Below are positions 14,833 to 24,720 of a stretch of DNA of 64,000 bases, piece after piece; within the stretch, counting starts at the first letter, position 1; each line of letters begins with the position of its first letter. This DNA comes from Pyrinomonadaceae bacterium (GTDB taxonomy: Bacteria > Acidobacteriota > Blastocatellia > Pyrinomonadales > Pyrinomonadaceae): the NCBI GenBank assembly GCA_036277115.1, contig DASUNM010000024.1, positions 310,001 through 374,000 on the forward strand. Reading direction: 5' to 3'. The notes beneath the pieces are model-generated. The model was not told where the DNA came from. It did no database searches and worked only from the letters and a program-made list of their open reading frames with translations. The position numbers and the translations under genes were made by a program.

Positions 14833-15195
14833 GGCTGTTGTTAATTCTGACGGGCTTGAGCCCAGGCGATTCGGATCCAGAGAAACAACAATGAAGAGAC
14901 GGCGGGATTTTAGTTCAACTTAAAGAAAATCAATAGTGGGTGGGCATGCTTTGACTCAAAGGTTCCTTTAAGGTTGGACTACTTCTTCAGCCCGGAGGGC
15001 TGATAGATAGTAGCCGGTGGTCGAAGACCACCGGAACCGCGCCCGAGTGATTTGGGCATCCTGAAGGGATGCAAGAATTCGCGGATTTAACTGGCACCCC
15101 TACAGGGTGCAACTAACGAACGCGCCGATCCGGAGGTCTCCACTTCGCTCCGACCTCCGGCTACTTTCTGTCAACCCTTCGGGTTGCAATACGGG
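14833..15195. other. Intergenic region filled by modular palindrome array
   Basis: These 363 bases lie between the propeller start and the VOC gene stop. About 150 bases upstream of the propeller show no clear motif; the rest is the repeat at 14985-15193. No gene is seen. Confidence 0.6.
14985..15193. repeat. Modular palindrome array, long copy
   Basis: Same ends as the 90-base copy at 3331-3420 (CTTCAGCCCGGAGGGCTGA ... GGCTACTTTCTGTCAACCC, CGGGTTGCAATACG). Between them are extra hairpins: GCATCCTGAAGGGATGC, GCACCCCTACAGGGTGC and GGAGGTC..GACCTCC, besides the shared GGTGGTCGAAGACCACC. It ends three bases before the VOC stop codon. Confidence 0.8.
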
Positions 15196-15570
15196 CTACT
15201 CGTTTTCAATCACCGACAGGATGTTGCCCGCGGGATCTTTGAACCAGGCGATTGTCGGACCGCCGTTACGATGAATGCCCTTTTCATCCGTCTTAATTTC
15301 GCCTTCATACTGCTCAAAAGTTACGCCGCTTTTCTTAAGTTCGTCGACGGCGGCTTCAATGTCATCCACCATGAAATTCAGCACCGTAAACGTCGCAGGC
15401 TTGTGGTTTGGTTTGGGATAAAGAAACACGCTGGCGTCGCCTGACGGTTTCAGTTCCAGCCCTTCGTCGGACTCAGATACTTTCACCCCTAATGTCTGGC
15501 CGTAGAAATCCTTCGCTTTCGAAAGATCATCAACTGAGAAACTCGAAAAAGCCTTGCTCGTCGTTAACAT
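15196..15570 (-). CDS. VOC (glyoxalase/bleomycin-resistance fold) protein
   Basis: Protein of 124 residues. ATG 15570 is chosen because GGAGGTG lies 5 nt upstream and the family begins here ([29 protein letters not shown]). The two beta-alpha-beta-beta-beta modules are present, with [30 protein letters not shown] in the second and a final [12 protein letters not shown] Glu at that end and few His residues leave the metal-binding set uncertain, so lyase, isomerase or binding roles are all open. It lies about 130 nt downstream of the lipoprotein gene. Confidence 0.9.
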   Translation of the reverse strand: MLTTSKAFSSFSVDDLSKAKDFYGQTLGVKVSESDEGLELKPSGDASVFLYPKPNHKPATFTVLNFMVDDIEAAVDELKKSGVTFEQYEGEIKTDEKGIHRNGGPTIAWFKDPAGNILSVIENE

Positions 15571-15698
15571 GAAACACCTCCGCATTATTGATACCTGATG
15601 ACGAGCCGGAGTACATCGTGTCGCGATTACAATTTTCTTCTCGATTCGTCGCGGTGCTGGAGCAACTTCGTGATCACAAATAAGGCCGCTTACTCCAC

Positions 15699-16514
15699 TC
15701 ATTTTCCAGCTGTGACCGTGAACTTCAGGTCGTTTGCGCTTTCCGCCAGTTTGATGTCGTTGCCGTTGAATGCGGTGACGATCACGCGATACGACCCGGG
15801 CGCGAGTGGCTTGTCCAAAGCATACGATGTCCCATCGACGCGTTTGTTAATGTAGTCATAATTCGTTTCCGCACCGCTCGCGCTGTCACCGTGAATGCTG
15901 AACTTGTAGTACGCCGCGTCGGGATAGTCCGCCCACTTCACTTCGATGTTGTCCGGCCTTACTTTCGCACCGGCTTTTGGATTAGCAACTTTCAAATCAC
16001 TCTTGAAGAGATTTGAATCGGGCGCAAAGAACGTCTGGTCGGCTTCCAGTTGGTACTTGGCTGCGGTGATGATGCCTGACGTCGCAAAGACGTAGTACGG
16101 AGTGTCGAACACCTTGGCCGTCAATCCTTCGTACAGCCCGGGCGGCACGTTCTTAATCAAATATTCGCCGTTGTCACCGGTTTTTGTGGTGAACGTCCGG
16201 CCCTGACACCCGCCCAGGTAACGATTGAACTTCTCGCATAACTTCACCTCGATATCAGGCGCGGGCTTGCCATTGAACAGGACCTTCCCCTGCACATTCG
16301 CGGTGCCGGCGGCGGGCTTTTCTTTCTCGACGCCGGTCCCCGAATGAATTAGACCGTCCTTATCGGGCTTGCCCGATGAAACAGTCGAAGCGTTTGAGTT
16401 TGCGCCAACGGGATATGTATTTACGTTGCCGTTCCTGACGGTTGTTTTGCAGCCTGAGACGAGGCCCGAAAAGAGCAGAACGAAAAGGCAAAGGATTTTT
16501 ATTGAGCGGGACAT
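15699..16514 (-). CDS. Lipoprotein with carboxypeptidase-regulatory-like domain
   Basis: Protein of 271 residues with a lipoprotein signal ([22 protein letters not shown]; Cys22 as the lipidated residue). After a Thr/Ser/Asn-rich linker comes a transthyretin-like CarboxypepD_reg-type domain ([20 protein letters not shown] ... [16 protein letters not shown]) with Cys pairs, then a fibronectin-like C-terminal domain ([21 protein letters not shown] segment, ending LKFTVTAGK). GGAGAG 5 nt upstream of ATG 16514 supports the start. Probably a surface or periplasmic binding protein; no enzyme motif. Confidence 0.85.
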   Translation of the reverse strand: MSRSIKILCLFVLLFSGLVSGCKTTVRNGNVNTYPVGANSNASTVSSGKPDKDGLIHSGTGVEKEKPAAGTANVQGKVLFNGKPAPDIEVKLCEKFNRYLGGCQGRTFTTKTGDNGEYLIKNVPPGLYEGLTAKVFDTPYYVFATSGIITAAKYQLEADQTFFAPDSNLFKSDLKVANPKAGAKVRPDNIEVKWADYPDAAYYKFSIHGDSASGAETNYDYINKRVDGTSYALDKPLAPGSYRVIVTAFNGNDIKLAESANDLKFTVTAGK

Positions 16515-16743
16515 ATCTCTCCGATCGGTGAATTGAATTCTGCGAGCGTTACTTTTCTAAACCCAATGTTGCTGACGGCGCAAATCCAAAAACTTGCCGA
16601 TTAGTTGCGTTGATCTTTTTCTGCTCGTCGTCTAGGATTGCGAAACCCAGTTTGCGTCGAAATTTGTTGTGAGGCGTGCATCCTCGAATCTAACGGGTTC
16701 TCCCAAACAATCGAAGTTCGTAAACGCTTGCCACTGGTGAGTT

Positions 16744-19700
16744 ATGACCCCCGAACGCTGGCGACAAGTTGAAGACATTTTCCAGACCGCGCTCGATCTG
16801 CCTGTGGAAAGACGCGCCACGTATCTGTCTGACGCTTGCGGCGCCGATTCCACCCTGCACGAGGAAGTTGTCAGTCTGCTCGCCAGTCATGAAACCGGCG
16901 ATTACTCGTTCGAAGACCTCGTGCCCGAAGAAATCAAAGCAAAGCGTTTCGATCCTTTCGGTGAAGATGTCGATCCTTTAATCGGGAAACGGCTCGGCGC
17001 GTATGAGATTGTGCGCGAGATCGGCCGCGGCGGCATGGGTGCGGTTTATGAAGCCGTGCGCGTGGACAAAGAATTCACGCGGCGCGTGGCAATCAAGCTG
17101 GTCAAGCGTGGCATGGACACCGATTTTATCCTGCGGCGCTTTCGCAAAGAGCGACAGATTCTCGCCGCCCTGGACCATTCAAACATCGCGCGGCTTCTGG
17201 ATGGCGGCACGACCGACGACGGACTGCCTTACTTCGTCATGGAGTTCATCGAAGGCGGCCAGCCCCTCTACCAATACTGCGACAACCGGAAGCTGAGCAT
17301 AAGCGAACGCCTGAAGCTGTTTAGCGCGGTCTGCGACGCCGTTCATTACGCCCATCAGAAACAGGTCGTCCATCGCGACATCAAGCCTTCGAATGTGTTG
17401 GTGACAAACGACGGCGTGCCGAAGCTGCTCGACTTTGGTATTGCGAAGCTTTTGAATCCGGAGCTGGCCGGCGACATCACTCACGATCCAACCGCCACGG
17501 CGATGCGCTTGATGACGCCGGAATACGCTTCGCCGGAGCAAGTGCAGGGCGCGCCGATCACGCCGTCGACCGACGTTTATTCGCTTGGCGTTCTGCTTTA
17601 TGAATTACTGAGTGGTCATCGGCCCTATCGTTTGTTCAATCGCGCGCCGCATGAGATTGCGCGCGTGATTTGTGAAGAGCCGCCCGCGCCGCTGAGCATC
17701 ATCATCACGCGTCCGCACGATCTGCTGCCTTCAGGGAATGAGGCGACGACGCTCGAGAACGTTTATCTCGCGCGCGGAGCAACCGTCGAGATTTTGCGTC
17801 GCGACCTGTCGGGTGTCCTGGAAGACATCGTGTCGCGTGCGTTGCGGAAAGAACCGCAGTGGCGTTACCCGTCCGCCGAGCAGTTGGGGGAAGACGTCAC
17901 TTCGTTTTTGGAGGGCCGGCCGCTTTCCAGTCTTCCCGACGCGCCGTATGCGAGTCAGATGAGGCCGAGTCCGGCTTCGTCCGACACGGCGCTCGCGGTT
18001 CTGCCTTTGAAGTTGATCGAGGTACCCGGTGGCTCCGACTCAGGCTCTGACTACCTCGGTGCGGGACTCACGGACGCGCTGATTACGCGGTTAAGCACAA
18101 TTCAAAGATTTGCGGTGCGTCCGACGAGCAGCGTCCTTCGTTACAGCGCGGAAGCTGATCCGTTGCAGGCGGGAAGGGAACTTGGCGTCGCATTCGTGCT
18201 CGACGGGCGCGTGCGTCACTCCGGAGAGCGCATTCGCGTGACTTTGCAGTTGTTGGACGTCAATGACGGCACTACCGCGTGGGCCGGTCAGTTCGACGAG
18301 AACTTCACAGACGTGCTGGCGCTGGAAGACACGATCTCTTCGCACGTCGCTGAAGCCATCTTGCCGCACCTGAGCGCGGACGAGAAGTTGAAACTGGCCA
18401 AGCGCGGCACGAATGATCCACAGGCGCACGAGGCGTATCTGCGCGGTCGTTCTTACTGGAACAAGTTCACGGAAGAAGGATTCGCGAAGGCAATCGTTTG
18501 TTATCACCAGGCAACGGCCATCGATCCGGATTACGCCGTTGCGCACGCCGCTATCGCGGAGTATTACAACTGGCTCGGAATCTATTCTGTCCTGCCTTCG
18601 AATGAGTGTGGCATCGCCGCCTATGAGGCAGCCGCGACGGCGGTGGCCATCGACCCGCTCCTTCCCGAAGCTCACTGCGCCCTGGGCCAGGCGAAGCTTT
18701 GTCGCGACTTTGCGTGGGACGGAGCCGAACGGCAACTCTTCCGGGCTATTGAACTGAATCCGAACTATGCCCCGGCGCGCACCTGGTATGCGTTTCAACT
18801 GGCCATGGAAGGGCGTTTCACTGAGGCCTCGCGCGAAGCGCAGGCGGCAGCTTTGCTTGACCCCTTTTCAATCATCACGCGCTTTTGCCGGGTTTGGTGT
18901 CTCTACCACGCCCGTCAATTCGAAGCCGCACTTGAGCTGTGCCGTGAGTATCTGACCGCAGACCCGGACAACCTGATGTTGGTCTACATGGCCAGCTTCA
19001 TGTTGAGCGCCCAGGGCCAGCACGAACAAGCGATTGCCAACGCAGAGCGCTGCGTCGCGTCAGTAGGAAAAGCGTCGCGCACGCTGGGGCGCCTCGCCAC
19101 CGCCTACGCCGAAGCCGGACAGATCGAGCAAGCGGAAGCCATTCTGAAAGAGATGGGTGAAGTTGCCGGGCGTCGCTTTATCTCGCCTTATCACCTCGCG
19201 CTGGTTCATAGCGCGCTGGGTCGCACTGAAGCCGCCCTTGAAATGCTGGAGCGCGCGGTAGAAATCAAAGACGCCTGGGTCCTTTATGCCGCGGTCGATC
19301 CTGAGTTGGACCGTCTGCACGGCCATCCGCGGTTCGACGCATTGCTGCGGAAGTTGAATCACCGCCTCGCGACGCTGCCGACGCTGCCGATTGAAACGCA
19401 CCTCGGGCAGGAGTCCATCGCGGTGTTGCCGTTCAAAATTCTGACGCAACCGACTGAAAACACGGGCGACGAGTATCTAGGCATAGGTTTGGCTGACGCG
19501 CTCATCACCCGTCTGAGCAACGTGCGGAGATTGGTTGTGCGGCCGACGAGCAGCGTCATGCGCTATCGCGGCGTCGCGGTTGACCCGCTGGTAGCCGGTC
19601 GCGATCTGCACGTCGAATACGTTATCGATGGAAGTCTGCGTCGCGTCGGCGAGCGCTTGCGCGTGACGGCGCAACTGATGAACGTTGCCGAAGGCGTCAC

Positions 19701-21873
19701 CAGCTGGGCCGATCAGTTCGATGAAGAATCGAAGGACGTGCTGCAAATCGAAGATTCGATCTCTGAGCGCGTGACGAAAGCGCTGTTGCCGCAACTGACT
19801 GGCGACGATCGCGTGCAGCTTTCGAAACGCGGCACCGTAAATCCGAAAGCGTTTGAATGGTATCTGCGCGGCCGTTATCACTGGAACACGTACACCGAAT
19901 CAGGGTTGGCGCGCGCGATTGAATGCTACCACCACGCCATCAAGCTCGATCCTAACTATGCGCTCGCGTACACCGGCATCGCCGACTACTACAACTGGCT
20001 CGGCGTGTTCGGCGTAAAGTCGTTCGACGAATGTACAGCCGCGGCGAAGGAGGCAGCGCAAAAGGCCGTCGATCTCGATCCGTCAGCTGCGGAAGCCTAC
20101 AGCGCGCTCGGGTTTGCCACGATTGCGCACGACTTTGACTGGTCAGTCGCTGAAGCGCATCACCGCCGCGCCATCGAAATTAATCCGAATTACGCCACGG
20201 GGCATCACTGGTACAGCTTTCATTTGACCATGACCGGGCGGTTCGATGACGCGCTGCGCGAAATTCTGCGTGCGCGCGAACTCGATCCGCTGTCGCCGAG
20301 CGTGGTGCAGGCGACGGGCTGGTGTTATTACCAGTCGCGTCGATACGAAGAAGCGATTGCCACGCATGAAAACTTGCTCGAGGTCGCCCCGGATTTTTCG
20401 GTTGGAGTGGCGACTTACGCGTGGGCCTTGCGCGCCGCCGGTCGCGCGGCTGAGGCCGTCGCAGTCTCCGAGAAAGCTTTGCAGGTATCCGGCGGCGGAC
20501 AATTTTTCGTCTCGGGCCTCGGCCAGTCATATGCGGCCGCGGGTCGCGTCGATGATGCGCGCGCGGCGTTGCGTCGGTTGAAAGAGATGTCGGCGCGGGC
20601 ATATGTATCGCCGTATCACACCGCACTAGTCCATGTGCACCTGGGCGAATACGACAAGGCCCTCGCCCTGCTGCAAGAAGCGCATAGTGTCAACGACGGC
20701 TGGTTGTGTTGGATCGGAGTGGAACCGGCGTGGGACGTTGTGCGCGGCGATCCGGTCTTCGAAGACTTGCTCAGCAAGACCAGGAACCCGGCGCCGCAAA
20801 CATCCCTCAGCGAGCAAACGGTCATTGCGCGACGCGCGAAAGGCGCCGCCGCGGCGCGTTCATTGGAAACATCGGCAGTGGCCACGCCCGCTCCGGAAAC
20901 ATCACCCGGCGAAGACGAAGAAGCGCGCCAGCTTTTTACTGCGGGCCGCTACTACGCGACTCGCCGCACCGCCGAAGGCCTGCGGCAAGCGATTCAGAGG
21001 CTCGAGCGCGCAGTCGAACTCAAACCGGATTACGCCGTCGCTTATGCTGAGTTGGCTGATTGCTACGCGTTGCTGAACTGGTACGTCGAGCCGCCACCGG
21101 CCCACGCGTGGCAACGCGCGAAGCACGCGGCCTTAAGCGCAGTCAGAGCGGATCCGAATCTGGCGGAAGCGCACGCGTCGCTCGGCTTTGTCCGGCTGCA
21201 TTTCGACCGAGACTGGGAAGGCGCGGAACGCGAACTTCAAAAAGCCATTGTGTTGAATCCGCGCAACCAGGTTTCGCATCGGTGGTATGCGTACAGTTTG
21301 TCGGCGATGGGGCGGCACGACGAAGCTTACCGCGAGGTTGAACGCGCCCGAGAGATAACGCCACAGTCGGCGGTGATCGCGACGGCGCTGGCCAACGTGT
21401 TGTTTCTCGCCGGTCGTTTCGACGACACGATTGCCCAGTGTCGCAAGGCGCTCGAACTCGATCCCGGCGCCGTGGCCGCGCACACCGTGCTGCGTTGGGC
21501 TTATGAGCGGAAGGGAATGGTCGCCGAAGCTTTGGCGGCATATGAACAGGAACGCAGTTTTGCCGGCGACAGTCCCACGACGCGCGCGAAACGAGCTCAC
21601 GTGCTGGCGGCGACCGGTCATCAGGAAGAAGCGCGCCGGATTCTCGAAGAGATTATTGCGAAACGCGACGAGCAATGGGTGACGGCATATGAGATTGCGA
21701 TCATTTACTCGTTGTTAGGAGACCGCGATAAAGGATTTGAGTGGCTGGCGCAGGCTGAGCAGGAACACGCCGTCGGCTTCACGTTTGTCCGCGTCGATCC
21801 TCATCTTGAGAACCTCCGTTCCGATCCGCGCTTTAGAGATCTAATTCGCGGCACCGATCGAACAATTCCGTAG
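16744..21873 (+). CDS. Giant Ser/Thr protein kinase with two FlgO-like/TPR units plus a third TPR unit
   Basis: Cytosolic protein of 1709 residues. N-terminal helix bundle (1-60, MTPERWRQVEDIFQTALDL) typical of acidobacterial kinases. Kinase domain about 80-400: Gly loop GRGGMGAVYEA, Lys118 (VAIK), Glu136, HRDIKPSN with Asp212, DFG at 230-232, activation-segment TPEYASPEQ; the core residues are intact. Unit 1 (about 416-880) has an FlgO/adenylate-cyclase-like alpha-beta domain (LAVLPLK...GAGLTDALITRLS) and TPRs. Unit 2 (about 886-1350) repeats this almost wholesale. Unit 3 (about 1392-1709) is TPR only. No membrane segment is seen, unlike many relatives. Likely a signalling hub in which the repeats bind partners or ligands. 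No Shine-Dalgarno stands out. Confidence 0.95.
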   Translation: MTPERWRQVEDIFQTALDLPVERRATYLSDACGADSTLHEEVVSLLASHETGDYSFEDLVPEEIKAKRFDPFGEDVDPLIGKRLGAYEIVREIGRGGMGAVYEAVRVDKEFTRRVAIKLVKRGMDTDFILRRFRKERQILAALDHSNIARLLDGGTTDDGLPYFVMEFIEGGQPLYQYCDNRKLSISERLKLFSAVCDAVHYAHQKQVVHRDIKPSNVLVTNDGVPKLLDFGIAKLLNPELAGDITHDPTATAMRLMTPEYASPEQVQGAPITPSTDVYSLGVLLYELLSGHRPYRLFNRAPHEIARVICEEPPAPLSIIITRPHDLLPSGNEATTLENVYLARGATVEILRRDLSGVLEDIVSRALRKEPQWRYPSAEQLGEDVTSFLEGRPLSSLPDAPYASQMRPSPASSDTALAVLPLKLIEVPGGSDSGSDYLGAGLTDALITRLSTIQRFAVRPTSSVLRYSAEADPLQAGRELGVAFVLDGRVRHSGERIRVTLQLLDVNDGTTAWAGQFDENFTDVLALEDTISSHVAEAILPHLSADEKLKLAKRGTNDPQAHEAYLRGRSYWNKFTEEGFAKAIVCYHQATAIDPDYAVAHAAIAEYYNWLGIYSVLPSNECGIAAYEAAATAVAIDPLLPEAHCALGQAKLCRDFAWDGAERQLFRAIELNPNYAPARTWYAFQLAMEGRFTEASREAQAAALLDPFSIITRFCRVWCLYHARQFEAALELCREYLTADPDNLMLVYMASFMLSAQGQHEQAIANAERCVASVGKASRTLGRLATAYAEAGQIEQAEAILKEMGEVAGRRFISPYHLALVHSALGRTEAALEMLERAVEIKDAWVLYAAVDPELDRLHGHPRFDALLRKLNHRLATLPTLPIETHLGQESIAVLPFKILTQPTENTGDEYLGIGLADALITRLSNVRRLVVRPTSSVMRYRGVAVDPLVAGRDLHVEYVIDGSLRRVGERLRVTAQLMNVAEGVTSWADQFDEESKDVLQIEDSISERVTKALLPQLTGDDRVQLSKRGTVNPKAFEWYLRGRYHWNTYTESGLARAIECYHHAIKLDPNYALAYTGIADYYNWLGVFGVKSFDECTAAAKEAAQKAVDLDPSAAEAYSALGFATIAHDFDWSVAEAHHRRAIEINPNYATGHHWYSFHLTMTGRFDDALREILRARELDPLSPSVVQATGWCYYQSRRYEEAIATHENLLEVAPDFSVGVATYAWALRAAGRAAEAVAVSEKALQVSGGGQFFVSGLGQSYAAAGRVDDARAALRRLKEMSARAYVSPYHTALVHVHLGEYDKALALLQEAHSVNDGWLCWIGVEPAWDVVRGDPVFEDLLSKTRNPAPQTSLSEQTVIARRAKGAAAARSLETSAVATPAPETSPGEDEEARQLFTAGRYYATRRTAEGLRQAIQRLERAVELKPDYAVAYAELADCYALLNWYVEPPPAHAWQRAKHAALSAVRADPNLAEAHASLGFVRLHFDRDWEGAERELQKAIVLNPRNQVSHRWYAYSLSAMGRHDEAYREVERAREITPQSAVIATALANVLFLAGRFDDTIAQCRKALELDPGAVAAHTVLRWAYERKGMVAEALAAYEQERSFAGDSPTTRAKRAHVLAATGHQEEARRILEEIIAKRDEQWVTAYEIAIIYSLLGDRDKGFEWLAQAEQEHAVGFTFVRVDPHLENLRSDPRFRDLIRGTDRTIP

Positions 21874-21876
21874 CCC

Positions 21877-21900
21877 GGGAGCGCGGGCATCCTGCCCGCA
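21877..21900. repeat. GGGAGCGCGGGC-type palindrome
   Basis: GGGAGCGCGGGCATCCTGCCC, containing the hairpin GCGGGCATCCTGCCCGC. An inverted relative lies at 37903-37926 and a diverged one after 40531. It sits immediately after the kinase stop. Confidence 0.6.
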
Positions 21901-21947
21901 TCTGGTGCTGGAAATGTCTAGCGAATCTCTTTCGTTGGAGGCGAAAA

Positions 21948-22199
21948 ATGGAAGCAAACAAACCGAAGCGGCTGGCGGAAAAGCTACGCCAGGTCCGGGC
22001 GAGTCTTGGCTTATCGCAGAGCGAGATGCTTAGGCGATTGGACGTTGAAGACGCCATCACACGTTCATACATTTCAGAATATGAGATCGGTCAAAGCGAG
22101 CCGCCCTTGCTGATCCTCTTACGTTACGCGCGTGTGGCGGGGGTCCCGGTTGATGTGTTGATTGATGATGAATTGGATCTGCCTGCGAAGTTGCCGTAA
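21948..22199 (+). CDS. XRE-family helix-turn-helix regulator
   Basis: Protein of 83 residues forming a lone Cro/C1-type DNA-binding domain: LAEKLRQVRASLGLSQSEML (helix 1 to turn), recognition helix around ITRSYISEYEIGQSEPP, then LLILLRYARVAGVPVDVLID. GGAGG lies 7 nt upstream of ATG 21948. It has no sensor domain and stands alone after the kinase gene, so it may repress its neighbourhood or itself. Real target unknown. Confidence 0.9.
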   Translation: MEANKPKRLAEKLRQVRASLGLSQSEMLRRLDVEDAITRSYISEYEIGQSEPPLLILLRYARVAGVPVDVLIDDELDLPAKLP

Positions 22200-22484
22200 A
22201 GCCTGGGACGGGTACCAAAAGTTCACAAGCGCGGAGACGTTGAAATTGTCTCAACGAGCGGAAGCGAATGCCTTGGGATGACAAACGCAGATTCATAGAA
22301 GGCCTCGCTCTATGCTGCTCCAACCTCCGGGAGCACAGGTACGCTCGCAGCGGGTTTTGCTATTGAATTTCTCGTTCGCCTGAGTTAAAGAAGCAGCCAC
22401 AGAAAGGCAAGCAATCCGTTCGCTCCCGTTGTCGAAGCACGGATTGAGCTGGGCATAGTCAGGAGTTTAGAGGAGAAAAGAAGA

Positions 22485-23228
22485 ATGGCTGCACGCGCCG
22501 AAGTCTTTAACACCCGGACCTCAATCGATAAGAGACGCGCCGAACGGATCTTCTACACGGCGATGTCGGTTCTATTTCTGATCACAGTCTTTGCCGGCTT
22601 CTCGCGGACGTTTTTTCTGCGACCGTATTTTCAGACGCAACCCCTACTCCCGCTGTTGATCGCGCACGGAATTATCTTCTCTTCCTGGATCATTCTGTTC
22701 TTGACGCAGACGACGCTCGTTGCGGCGAAGCGCACGCGAATCCACATGCGTTTAGGAATCGCGGGAGGCGTGCTGGCGGGTCTCATGTTTATTATTGGCG
22801 TGTACACATCACTCGTGCGCGCCAAGGGACCGTCACCCATTCCTGACGTAAATCCGCTGGCGTTCCTGACGATACCGCTGGGCGACATGCTGTTGTTCGG
22901 GATTCTGGTCGGCGCCGCATTGTATTTTCGACGGCGCGCCGACACTCACAAAAGATTGATGTTACTGTCGACGATCGCCATCCTTCCGGCCGCGGTGGCG
23001 CGGCTGCCGTTCAGGTTCATCGAAACCGGCGGACCGTTGGTCTTTTTTGGCGTCAGCGATCTTTTCATCCTGCCGTTGCTCATCTTCGACATCATCACCC
23101 GCGGAAAGCCGCATCGAGCGACTTTGGTAGGCGGCGCGCTCATCGTGATCTCGCACCCGCTGCGAATGGTCATCGGTGGCACGCAAGCCTGGCTCGCGTT
23201 CGCCACGTGGATTACGCAGTGGGTGTGA
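22485..23228 (+). CDS. Multi-span membrane protein, unknown
   Basis: I do not recognise the family with certainty. The 247-residue protein has about seven hydrophobic segments (near 25-45, 58-78, 92-112, 130-150, 158-178, 185-203 and 215-240) and a short basic cytosolic N-terminus. Conserved-looking His residues near HGIIFSSW, HMRLG, THKRLM and SHPLRM fall at segment ends, which is compatible with haem ligation as in cytochrome b561-like proteins, but that is inference. AGAGGAGAAAAG precedes ATG 22485. It stands alone, with a repeat-like stretch after it. Confidence 0.8.
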   Translation: MAARAEVFNTRTSIDKRRAERIFYTAMSVLFLITVFAGFSRTFFLRPYFQTQPLLPLLIAHGIIFSSWIILFLTQTTLVAAKRTRIHMRLGIAGGVLAGLMFIIGVYTSLVRAKGPSPIPDVNPLAFLTIPLGDMLLFGILVGAALYFRRRADTHKRLMLLSTIAILPAAVARLPFRFIETGGPLVFFGVSDLFILPLLIFDIITRGKPHRATLVGGALIVISHPLRMVIGGTQAWLAFATWITQWV

Positions 23229-23431
23229 AATATTCCTGCGGACTAAGTCATCTCAATTAGGCGTCTAGTCAGCCATCTGAAGGTAAATGTCATGAATGTG
23301 GACTCCACCCCAGCCGAGATGTCGGTTGGGGACCCCGTGCTTGCCCCGCCTAATGTTCAAGCGGCGGCAAGCCGCTCTTCCTGACTGAATATAACCGTGA
23401 GGCCCTTTGGTTTTCCGAAAGAAGGTCATCG

Positions 23432-24673
23432 ATGAGATTACATACTCACCTGGCGTCTCTTGTCATTTTCATGGCCGCGCTGATTTCCGGTTGGTGTGGT
23501 AACGGTGGGCCATCACCAACGCCAAACCTCACGCCGGCGGAGTCATTGAAGCCGGCCGCGCCGGCCAGGCTGCAAGTGCAAACGGAAAAAGAGGTCACCT
23601 TCTATCCAACTTACGGCTACCGGGCCGGCACGAACTGGAATGCGCAATTACGTGGTTGGGTTCATGAAGACCGGGAACATCGGGCAGAGGGCGTGGTTAA
23701 GCTCCTGAAACTGGCCGCCAAATGCAACGACGCCGAAGTGACTACGGTTCGATCGCGCTCAGCCGACTTTGTCGATGACAACAAAACCTCGGAAAGGGTT
23801 CTGGTGAAGTTCGACTCTGATCCTGAGGACAGAGCCTATGAGTTCACCAGGAGCTCGTCTGATGGAATCGTCAGACTTGATTTGGTGCTGACTGACGACG
23901 AGGCGAAGCGGTTGCTCGAACAACAGAAATCACCCAATGGCTGGTTAACCTTTCGCGCCGTGTCGCAGGACCATACCGGTTTGGGACGAGTCAGGTTAAT
24001 CGAATCTGATCCAAATGGAATCTCCCTCATCTCTGACATCGACGATACGATCAAGGCAACCGAAGTCCCTGCTGGTAAGGACACGGTCTTACACAATACT
24101 TTCTGTCTTGATTTCAAAAGCGTCGTGGTCCCCGACATGGCCGCGGCGTACAAAGCGCTCGGCGATATTCCCGTCCACTACGTTTCGGGCGGACCCGAGC
24201 AGTTGTTTGGGCCGCTCTATGATTTTCTGATCACTGGTCCGGGCGCCTTTCCGGAAGGGACGTTTCATCTGAAATTTTTCTCGACCCATCCTTCGCTGGA
24301 ATCGACGAATAATCTCATGAAGTTTCTGGGGAGCTCATTGGAGGTGACTTATAGACACAAGCTCAGCGAGATCACCGAACTGATGAACAGATTTCCCGAG
24401 AGAAAATTCATCCTGGTCGGAGACTCAGGAGAAATTGACCCGGAGGTCTACAACGAAATCAGAAAGAAACGGCCGGCCCAGGTTCAGGAAATCCGGATTC
24501 GAGACCTCATCAACGATAACGCCGTAAATAACTTCAGGCTGACGGGGATGACCGTGATCCCGGTTAACCCCATCGTCTGCGTTGACGACAAGCATTTCGA
24601 AAAACTGTTGGAAAAGATGCAGGAGCATCACAAAGAGGAATACGTACGGAATCCGGCTTGCCCCCGGAGTTGA
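23432..24673 (+). CDS. Secreted App1-like phosphatase domain protein (DUF2183)
   Basis: Protein of 413 residues with an N-terminal signal (MRLHTHLASLVIFMAALISG; a nearby Cys has Trp before it, so not a good lipobox). Residues about 50-190 form a beta-rich domain (EKEVTFYPTYGYRAGTNWNA). The catalytic part has the HAD-type DxDxT motif ISDIDDTIKAT near residues 205-215, followed by HYVSGGPEQLFGPLYDFL and KFILVGDSGEIDPEVYNEI, as in yeast App1-like phosphatidate phosphatases. It would dephosphorylate a lipid or another phosphorylated substrate outside the cytoplasm. Two Asp residues of the motif are intact. Confidence 0.92.
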   Translation: MRLHTHLASLVIFMAALISGWCGNGGPSPTPNLTPAESLKPAAPARLQVQTEKEVTFYPTYGYRAGTNWNAQLRGWVHEDREHRAEGVVKLLKLAAKCNDAEVTTVRSRSADFVDDNKTSERVLVKFDSDPEDRAYEFTRSSSDGIVRLDLVLTDDEAKRLLEQQKSPNGWLTFRAVSQDHTGLGRVRLIESDPNGISLISDIDDTIKATEVPAGKDTVLHNTFCLDFKSVVVPDMAAAYKALGDIPVHYVSGGPEQLFGPLYDFLITGPGAFPEGTFHLKFFSTHPSLESTNNLMKFLGSSLEVTYRHKLSEITELMNRFPERKFILVGDSGEIDPEVYNEIRKKRPAQVQEIRIRDLINDNAVNNFRLTGMTVIPVNPIVCVDDKHFEKLLEKMQEHHKEEYVRNPACPRS

Positions 24674-24720
24674 CGCAACGACTTCCGAAGGCTCGCTGAT
24701 GGCGAGTCCGGTTTAACGAC

